A stretch of 64,000 nucleotides of DNA from Proteles cristata cristata (taxonomy: Eukaryota > Chordata > Mammalia > Carnivora > Hyaenidae). The stretch is from assembly GCA_017311185.1 (NCBI GenBank), contig JAESUZ010002719.1, positions 50,933-114,932 on the forward strand, given 5' to 3'. Numbering within the stretch: the first letter of the stretch is position 1; each line of letters opens with the position of its first letter. Below are positions 11,666 through 20,700 of the stretch, piece after piece. Position numbers and translations under genes: made by a program. The notes under the pieces were generated by a model that was not told where the DNA came from, did not search any database, and saw only the letters and a list, made by a program, of their open reading frames with translations.

Positions 11666-11919
11666 AAAATAAGAGTAAATCCAAAAAAGCTTGTAAAATG
11701 TAAGGCAGGGTCCCAACGGGCTGGCACAGTATTAGGACCATCGCACACGTGGTGTTGGAGGGAGCCACCAGGGGCAACTCGGTGGCCCAGGGTCCAGAGC
11801 CGGGGGTAGGGTGGGGTGGATACCGCCTCTAGGCCAGAGGGAGAGGTCACGGATCCACAAAGGAGACGGTCATTCCCAACTTTGAAAGGAGTGGTGACCT
11901 TCAGTCAAGGGATCTGGAT

Positions 11920-12240
11920 GTGTCTGTCCGTTAGGGGTCCCAGAACGAGGTGCCAGGCAGGGGCTGAAACAGCAGAAACCGATGGTCTCACAGTTCTGGA
12001 GCCCAGAGTCCGAGATCGATGGCCACCTTCCCCTGCGGCACTTCTGTGTGTGTGTCTGTCCACATTCCTCTCCTTCTAGGGGCCCGGTCATGCTGGGGCA
12101 GGGCCACCCTGGTGACCTCCTGTTTGATCACCTCTGTAAAGACCCTTCCTCCAAATAAGATCACATTCTGAGTTCCTGGGGGCTAGGACTTCAACATGTG
12201 AGTGTGAGGAGGACACAGTTCAGCCTATAACATTGGGCGA
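11920..12240 (-). mobile_element. MaLR-type solo LTR, inverted copy
   Basis: Read on the minus strand this resembles the element at 9,810-10,160. On the plus strand it shows GGTCTCACAGTTCTGGAGCCCAG, then CTGTAAAGACCCTTCCTCCAAAT and GGGGGCTAGGACTTCAACATG, near the end. Diverged; limits approximate. Confidence 0.65.
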
Positions 12241-12244
12241 CCCC

Positions 12245-14495
12245 AAAAGGAGGGAGCCAGGAAAATCAGTATCCCAACCTCATGTCCTCCCTCCTCTGAC
12301 CTGCCGCGGGGGCTCCCCAGTGTCCTGAAACACCCAGTGGGCACGGGAGCCCTTTGATGCCGTCCACGGAGACCAGCGTCCAGGTGGAGAAGGCGGGGTG
12401 CAAGCACCCATCTGGAGAGCAAGCGGGAGAGGCTGGCTCACACCCTGACTCAGCACGGTGCCTTCCAGGAACGCGAGGCTGGCTTCGCGCTCGACGGTCG
12501 ATAACCGAGAGTCACCTCTAACGGGAGATCCACGCCCGACACCCACGGAGAGAAGAGCTGGGGTTACGGTGGGGCGAAGCTAAGCACAGGCTGCCCGAGG
12601 CCCCACGTCCCCCATGCCTCCAGCTCCTGTGGCGGTGGCCCCACACGCTGTGGCCCTGGGCTGGGCTGACCCGGTGGGGCCACGGCAGAGCCTTCCCGCC
12701 AGCTCTGAGTCCCACCCACAGCACAGGCGCCGTGGGGAGAGGGACCAGGCCTCAGGACCAGGCTCTCTCTTCTCGTCTTGCTTGGGGCAGTGCGTGCCCT
12801 TCGTGATTTGTCTGATCCAGTCATGACAACCCAGTCCCCTGCTGTCCCAGCCTCCTCTGCAGCTACGTGTGGCCCTGGGACCCCATTTGGGCAAGTGAGA
12901 GCTTGTGCAAGAAGCCCCAGGGAAGGGGCTCCCGGGAGCCTTCCTCTCTCCATGTGGGGACAGATGCCGGCAAACCGATGTCAGCAAGTGGCTCAGCACC
13001 GGGCCCCCATCACGGGAGGATGACAAAGCTGCCTTGTTCCGGTGTGTTGGTCCAGCCTCACGACACGGTCCTGACGCAGGCTGACAGCAGAGATGGCTGG
13101 CCAAGCCCATGTCCCCTGCACCCATGTGCACACTGAGGACGGGGACAATGACTGGGGCAGGGCCCACTAGCCTGGCCTCTCAGGGACAGCCTCCACGAGT
13201 AAGCCTGAGCTCTACTGAGTGAAAGGGGGAGGGAGGGCATGGGAGAGAACATTCTAGAAGCAGTGGGAACAGCACGAGCAAGGTCTCCGGTCAGGCGTGT
13301 GGACAGAGGGAGGCCAGCGTGGCCAGAGCACAGACTGGAGGGCAGGGCGGGGACAGAGGAGGGGCTGGAGGTAGGTGGGGTCGGGCCACAGGGATCAGGG
13401 GAGGCTCGGAGGTAGGGGGCAGTGACATTCAGAAAGCCCTGGTCACTTCAGAGAGAGGTGGCGAGACCCGGTCCAAGGTGGGGACTGCAGGACGACAGGG
13501 GAGACAGAGGCTTTGGGGGTCAAGGAGGAGCAGGAGAGGTGGGCGGGGACTGCATGGAGGACCCCGCCCTGTGGGTTCCGATGCCCTGAACGTGGGGCCG
13601 TCTCCGGGCCTCTCCCCGAGCGCAGGGCTCCCAGCGCCTGAGGCTTGTGCTGCTGGGCACCGGGGCGTGCGGCGGCAGCTCCCCGTCCTGCCCTCCCCAC
13701 AGGCCTCTCCCCCGGCCACAGATGTCTTCACGTGTCCACCCTGTCGAAGCCTGGTCAGGGACCCCAGGGCACACCCAGTGCCTTGCTGCAGCCCACGGCA
13801 GCCCCCATCCCTGCCTGCTCTGGTCTCCTGCCTCACTTCCTTATTTTGATTCAAACAAGCCACACCCCCTGCCTCAGGACCTTTGCAGCTGCTGCTCGCT
13901 CTCTCTGCCGGGAATCCTGGGCTCTTCCTGGCACCTATGAGTCCTTCCCCAGGGCATCCTGGCCAGCTGCCTGCAGCAGTTTGGCTCCAGGAGGTGCCCG
14001 GCAGCAGCACCCCTCTGCCCTGGACCCACCCGGTGTCTGGGCCTGCTGGTCTCTCTCAGAGGTAGTCCCGGCCCTCCCCCTGGGGGCAGCCACAGCCAGC
14101 TTGCCCTCTTGAAGCAAAATGAAGGCCAGCAGGTATTTCAGAATAACCTGTCGTCTTAACGTCCCACGAGCTGTTGGCTTGGACTCTGCCCTGGGACAGT
14201 GCGGGGTGCCCGGGCCCGGCCCTACCTGCCCGGGGGTGGCCTGGACGCGGTGTGGAGTCAGCTCAGGCTCCGCTCTATCCACACTAGGTGCCCTGCCCTG
14301 CCCCCACCCCCCACCCCGGGCTTCAGGGCCGGACCCTCCTGGGGGAGGGGGGTCTCAGGCTCCCTGCTCCACTGAGAAGGGAAGATGGGGCGCTGGCTCC
14401 AGGACCCCCTGCTGAAGCCATGCCATCTATGTGGGCCTGGGGTCAAGGCCCCGGATGGAGGGCAGAGCCAGGGCAGAGGCATGGGCAGTGTGGAC
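12245..14495. other. Intergenic DNA downstream of HGFAC
   Basis: No exon or RNA gene recognised. It holds an old unnamed repeat near 13,230-13,450 and an L2-like stretch near 13,830-13,950. The region ends just past the HGFAC polyadenylation signal. Confidence 0.5.
13830..13950. repeat. L2-like remnant
   Basis: CCTGCCTCAGGACCTTTGCAG, then GGAATCCTGGGCTCTTCCTGG, resembles the 3' end of L2. Short and diverged. Confidence 0.45.
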
Positions 14496-14512
14496 GGGCT
14501 CGTGGAGACATC

Positions 14513-14518
14513 TTTATT
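14513..14518 (-). terminator. HGFAC: HGFAC polyadenylation signal AATAAA
   Basis: The canonical AATAAA on the minus strand lies 63-68 nt after the HGFAC stop codon, giving a very short 3' UTR. Cleavage is expected near 14,490-14,500. Confidence 0.85.
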
Positions 14519-14580
14519 GCCTGAGTCTGGGAATGGGGTGTGGGGGGAGGCGGGACGCTGGAGCCAGGGGTGGGGCTGTC

Positions 14581-14763
14581 TCAGGAGGGATCCGCAGGCC
14601 GCTTAGGGGGCCGTATCCGGTCGTTGATCCAGTCCACGTAATTGGCCACACGGGTGTAGACACCAGGTTTGTTAAGCTTCCCGCAGCCGTCGCCCCAGCT
14701 GACGATGCCGTACAGGTAGGCCAGGCCGTTCTTCTCACAGGCCAGGGGCCCGCCCGAGTCCCC
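14581..14763 (-). CDS. HGFAC: HGFAC exon 14 (catalytic Ser, stop)
   Basis: Encodes [20 protein letters not shown] and onward to [14 protein letters not shown], then TGA at 14,583-14,581. It contains the catalytic serine and the SWGDGCG oxyanion/pocket segment. Acceptor GCCACAG. Confidence 0.95.
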   Translation of the reverse strand, partial: GDSGGPLACEKNGLAYLYGIVSWGDGCGKLNKPGVYTRVANYVDWINDRIRPPKRPADPS

Positions 14764-17700
14764 CTGTGGCAGAGCAGGCCGGCCAGCTCCCCGGCAGCGC
14801 AGAGGAGCTACCGCGCCCGCGTCCCGTGCCCCAGCCCCGAGAATGTCTCCAGGGGGTCCCCGAAGCCGCCTGTGGTGAGCATCACATCTGCGCCTGTGAG
14901 CCGCAGACCTCCTACCACTTCGGGGATGAGTGGAGGGGCTCTCTCACCTCCCTGCCCTCCCAGACACGAAGTCCCCTCGTTCCCGGGCCACCGTGACAGC
15001 ATCTGACCAGCTGTCCCCGTTCCCAAAGCTGCACTGTGGACCCCTCTCAGCCCCACGACCGGCAATGTGCTCCTCTACCCAGGCCAGGTGGCCAGGTGGC
15101 CGTAGTGTCCTGGGTCAGGCGCGCGCCCCCACTTGAAATGCCCTCCTAGCCGCCTGGCAATCTCCTGTTAAGTCCTCAAAATAAGTGCACGTGGCCCCCT
15201 CCTCCAGAAAGCCATCCTTGACTGCCCCCAAAGGTGCTTGTCTGATCATGTGGTCCAGTGTCAAGCCCCCCACCCTCTCCACTTCCAAGCTGTGTGACCT
15301 GGGAAGGGTGATGGGACCTCTCCAAGCCTTAGTTTCTCGGTGTATAAAGTGGGAAGGAAAGCGGTCCCTCCGTCTCAGGGTGGACGTGTAGCCTAAAGAA
15401 GCTGGTGCGTGTGGAGCCCTCGCTAAATGCCAGCTCTGGGGCCTGGCTGACGGACTGAGCCCCCCTGTCCCAAGCGGGGGTTGGCCTGTGGTGTCACGTG
15501 GAGCCCCACCCGTGGCTTTGAGACCCCGCCCTTCCCTGGGCCTCCGTGTCCCCATCACGTGAGAGGGGTTCCACTCCCGGGTCTGGGACAGGGACAGCCT
15601 GCAGAGGTCGTGGGTGCCCGTCCTGGGGGCGTGGCCCACGGACTGGGAGGGGCACTCTGCCCAGCTCACCAGCTGGCTCTGCGGGTCAAGGTCCCTTTCA
15701 GCCCTGAGCTCCTGGGGGGGTGTTGTTTTGAGCCCCCGGCTCACCTGGCAGGCGTCGGACTTGCAGTCGAAGTAGCCGGCACAGAGCATGTTGGGGCTGA
15801 CGTCGGCCCCGTACACCTCGGGGCTGCTGCACTTGTGGTCTGCGACCAGGGGGACCAGCGCCTCCCGCAGGGAGCTGGAGTAGCCACGCTCGTCTGCGGA
15901 CGGGGTGCCCTCAGGCTGGGCCGGGCTCCCAGGCCCAGCGCCGGCCGCGCGCACCCCCCCGCCCCCACTCTCATCCTGGCGCCCCCCCCGCCCCCACGCA
16001 CTCTCATCCTGGCGCCCCCGCCCCCTCCACTCACTCATCCTGGCGCCCCCCGCCCCCACGCACTCTCATCCTGGCGCCCCGCCCCCACGCCCCCACTCTC
16101 ATCCTGGCACTCTCATCCTGGCGCCCCGCCCCCTCACTCTCATCCTGGCGCCCCCCGCCCCCACTCGCCCCCGCCCCCACCTCCACGGCGCCCCCACCCC
16201 CACGCACTCTCATCCAGGCGTCCCCCCGCCCCCCGCCCTCACACGCTCTCATCCTGGCGCCCCCCGCCCCCACCTCGCTCTCATCCTGGCGCCCCCCCGC
16301 CCCCACGCACTCTCATCCTGGCGGCCCCCCGCCCCCACGCACTTCATCCAGGCGTCCCCCAGCCCCCACGCACCTCATCCTGGCGCCCCCGCCCCCACTC
16401 ACTCTCATCCTGGCGCCCCCGCCCCACTCACTCTCATCCTGGCGCCCCCCCGCACCCACGCCTGGCGCCCCCCCCCTCACTCATCCTGGCGCCCCCCGCC
16501 CCCACTCACTCTCATCCTGGCGCCCCCCGCCCCTACGCACTCTCATCCTGGCGCCCCCGCCCCACGCTCTCATCCCTAGCGGCCCCCCCGCCCCCACTCT
16601 CATCCTGGCGCCGCCCCCGCCCCCACGCACTCTCATCCTGGCGCCCCCCCGCCCCACGCACTCATCATCCTGGCGCCCCGCCCCACTCTCACGCACTCTC
16701 ATCCTGGCGCCCCCCGCCCCCACGCACTCCCTGGCGCTCCCCCGCACTCAGCCCCCACTCACTCTCCTGGCGCCCCCCCGCCCCCACGCACCTCCTGGCG
16801 CCCCCGCCCCACGCACTCTCATCCTGGCGCCCCCTGCCCCCACGCACTCCCTCATCCTGGCGCCCCACCCCGCCCCGCACTCTCATGGCGCCCCCCAGCC
16901 CCCACGCACTCATCCTGGCGGCCCCACCCCCCACGCACTCTCATCCTGGCGCCCACCCCGCACTCTCATCCTGGCGCCCCCAGCCCCCACTCACTCATCC
17001 TGGCGGCCCCGCCCCCTCCTCTCATCCTGGTGCCCCCCGCCCCCACGCACTCTCATCCTGGCGCCCCCCAGCCCCCACGCACTCATCCTCATCCTGGCGG
17101 CCCCTGCCCCCTACTCTCATCCTGGTGCCCCTGCCCCACGCACTCTCATCCTGGCGGCCCCCCCCACGCACTCATCCTGGCGACCCCCCCCCCCCACTCA
17201 CTCATCCTGGTGCCCCCCGCCCCCACTCACTCATCTCTGGCGGCCCCCGCCCCCACGCACTCTCATCCTGGTCACCCCCCCCCCGCCCCCACTCACTCTC
17301 ATCCTGGTGGCCCCAGCCGGCGATCTGGCACTTGTGTCCGGGGGGGAAGGGGCTGCTAGGCGCAGGCAGGCAGATGGGCTGCACAAACGGGGAGCGGACG
17401 GCACACCGGTCCCCCTTCTTCTTCAGCCGTATCAGGACTGAGCAGTGGACAGACCAGAGGTCAGCCCGGGGCACAGGGGTCCCTCCAGGCACGAAGGGCT
17501 GCGCACTGGGAGACCCAGGTCTTCCTCCCCCTGGGCCAAGGCCACTCTCTGGAACCAGGCACCCTTACTGCCCTGGCCTCCCCTCCCTCTCCCCGCCCCT
17601 CCCCTCCCCTCCCCTCTCTGGGTCAGCCTGGTGCCTGCCCCAGCCCCCAAGCCTCGCTCACCCAGGTCATGGTCAGTGGGGTTGAACACTGAGTACATGG

Positions 17701-20700
17701 GGTACGGGACGTACTTCTCGATGCCAAACGTCTGCGTGACATCCGTTGTCTGGTTGAAGAAGTGTTGGCCTAGGACCACTGAGACGCTTTCCCTGCGGGG
17801 GCTGCGCAGGACAGCAGGTGACAGCTGGTGACAGCTGGTGACAGCAGGACCCCGCCTCCCCGAGGGTCCCTGCGGCTAGCTCGCCCCACCACCCACTGCG
17901 GCTCAGCATCCTGGACGTGCAGGGCTGTGCGGGCCCCCTGCGGGGCCCCCTCCGCTGCCCCTACCCCCGGCTGCCTCACTGCCCCTGCCCGCCCGCCCCA
18001 GCCCTGCCCCGGGTGGGAGGAGTGGGTCCTGCTCCCCTGCCCCAGCCATTTTTTTTAACTTTTAAAAATATTTACGTATTGTTGAGACAGAGAGCGTGAG
18101 CAGGGGAGGGGCCGAGAGAAGGAAACACAGAATCTGAAGCAGCTCCAGGCTTAGAGCTGTCAGCACAGAGCCCGACGCGGGGCTCGAACCCACGAATGGT
18201 GAGATCATGACCTGAGCCGAAGTCGGACGCTTAACCGACTGAGCCCCCCAGGGACCCCGCCCCAGCCTCTTAAACCCTCCCCCGACTTGAGCCCACTGCT
18301 CGGCACCTGAGCAGTAGTCTCTGGTTGACCGAGGGGGTCTCAGTGCCAGACTCTCACACTGCCAAACCCCCCAGACCTCCCCCGGCCCCTAATCCCTGTC
18401 TTGCCACTATCAGGCCCATCCCCTCCCACTGGACCCCCCTCCCAGGGGGGAGCCTCTCAATCTGGATCCCCAGATGGGGAGACTTGTCCCCGTCACAGGG
18501 GGTGGAAGCCGAGGAGGGGCTGGTCCCCCACACTTGGGGCCCCCACTCCCCAGGCCACACACCCCACAGCTCGGCTTGGGGAGGGGAGGGGCGGGATCTT
18601 CACGGAAGACGGTTCCGCCCATTGCCCTTGCTGCACCTGGCCACGCCTCCGAGAGCGCCCCCCCACCCCCCGCGGAGGACTGCCGGGGCTCCCTGGGGCA
18701 CAGGGGTAGGGCTGGTGGTCTCTGAGGCGCCCCCCGGGTCAGTGGCGAGATGGTCAAATGAGGGACCGAACGTGGGGATTACATGCAGGCGGGGACGTGT
18801 GGGGACACTTGAGTGCTGCTTGGCTTGAAGTGGGCGCGTGGGAGGGTAGGGGATGGGTGGGGGGTGGGTGGGGGTGGGTGGGGGAGAGTGGAGGGTGGCC
18901 GGGCCCACGGGGGCAGTTGGCGAGCCCAGAGATGTGGAATGGAAGGTGGGTGTATGACAGGGGCTGGGGGGCTGGAGGTGTAGACGGTGGGAGGGACCGG
19001 GCCGTGGGCAGAGCCGCCCACCTGTTGGAGAAGCAGTGGGCCGCAGACACCACCCAGCAGGTGTGGACGAGACTCCCGGCACAGAAGTTGTTCCCGATGT
19101 AGACGGCGGCCAGCCAGGGGTGGGAGCCGGGCAGGGCGGCTGAGCCACCGATGATGCGCGGCCGGAGGAAGCTCCTTTTCTTGTGCCGCTTGCCGCAGGC
19201 CTGGCGTCCCGCGGAGGCGGGCTCGGGCAGGCTCAGCAGGGCCTCGGCGGGGAGCGGGTTAGCTCTGGAGAGGGGTTCTGGGAGCACAGGTCACCCGGTC
19301 ACACCCGGGCCACAGCGGGTCCCGGCTGCCATCCTCAGCGCCCGGAGTCCGCGGCCACCCGCCCCACCCGGGCAGCTCGTCTGGAACAGGGTCCAGGGCT
19401 CGGCCCAGCTCTGCCCTCACAGCTGCACGACTTCCCTCCTCTGTAGGGTGGGGAGCACCCAGTCACAGGCTTCGTGGGAACCCAGGTGGCGCCGACGCCG
19501 GCAGGTGCTCCTGTCCCTCCCTGCAGCCTGGGGTGGTCAGACCGCCCACTCCCCGCTCCCAGGGGTGCCCACTGGACCTCCCGCCACATCGTTCACCCCC
19601 CTCGGCACTTCCCTGCCTCGGGGCCATCGGGCGCCGTGCAGGCCGAGTGGGGGCCACCAGGGGACCTGCCCTGACCCCTGGTCGCATGGGCTTGGATGCG
19701 CCCTGCTATCGTGAACCGCAGGGTCCCCGTCTCCAAGATGGGGCAGTGGTCCTCCAAAGAGGAGGCCAGGCGCGGGAGCCGGGCGGGGAGGCCCCGGGGT
19801 GTCCGCCCTCGTGCCCCGCTGCCCGCTGCCTGCCCGCTGGGCGCACCGCAGGGGGCCAGGCGGCAGTACTCCCAGGAGAGGGCGCTGTCCTTCACCACGT
19901 AGCACCAGGGCCTCTGGTCCTTGTCTGGGTTTCTGGAGAGGCGGGTGGGCCGCGGTGAGGGGAGTGGGGGAGCCTTGTGGGGTGGGGCCCCCGATGCCCC
20001 CTCCCGGTGGCGTTTTGCTTGGGGATGGACGCAGGGGCCCTAGGCCCCATGGCCTGCCCTCTGCCTCGGGACAGACCCCACCCACATAGGGTGCTGACCG
20101 GCAGTAGGCGTGGGGACCCAGGCCGAGCAGGGCCGCGGCGCCCACCGAGTCCACGTGCAGCTCCTGGTACAGCAGGTCGGAGTTCCAGGCCAGGCAGCCG
20201 AGCCCCGAGGCCGCCGTGCTGGCCACGCCCCGGTACTCGGCGCCGTCCCCCAGGAAGCAGTGCTGGGCGGGCACTGTGGGCAGGCGGTGGGCGGTGAGCG
20301 GGGCAGGCGGGCCGCGGCGACGCTGGCCCCGGGGCGCGGGCCACGGGCACTCACCGATGTTGCAGAGCCGCCCAGCGTGGCCCGGGGGGCAGGCACATAT
20401 GGTGGTCCCAGTGGCCACGATCAGGTGGCAGGTGCCCCCGTTGAGGCACGGGCTGCTCAGGCAAGCTGGGGGGAGGGCTCAGACGCTAGGCCTCGGGCCT
20501 CAAGGGTGCCTGCCACAGGGGGACCCGGCACCCCGCCCCCCGGCACGCGTACCTGTGTGGCGGGCGCCCTCGCAGCGGATCCGGCCCCCTGCACACTCAC
20601 ACCACTCCACCCGACCCTGGCTCACGCGGGCCCAGCGGTCGCCCATCTCCAGGTGCTCGTAGCGCGTCTCGTCGAAGCATCTCTCTGGGGGTCACAGACG

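Noticed and set aside
15481..17685. 734-codon plus-strand open frame
   Set aside because: It reads through the intron 12 minisatellite antisense to HGFAC, is made of a repeated HSHPGAP-like peptide, and has no recognisable domain.
18049..18259. tRNA gene
   Set aside because: The tRNA-like boxes here and in all similar places are the heads of SINEs with A-rich tails.
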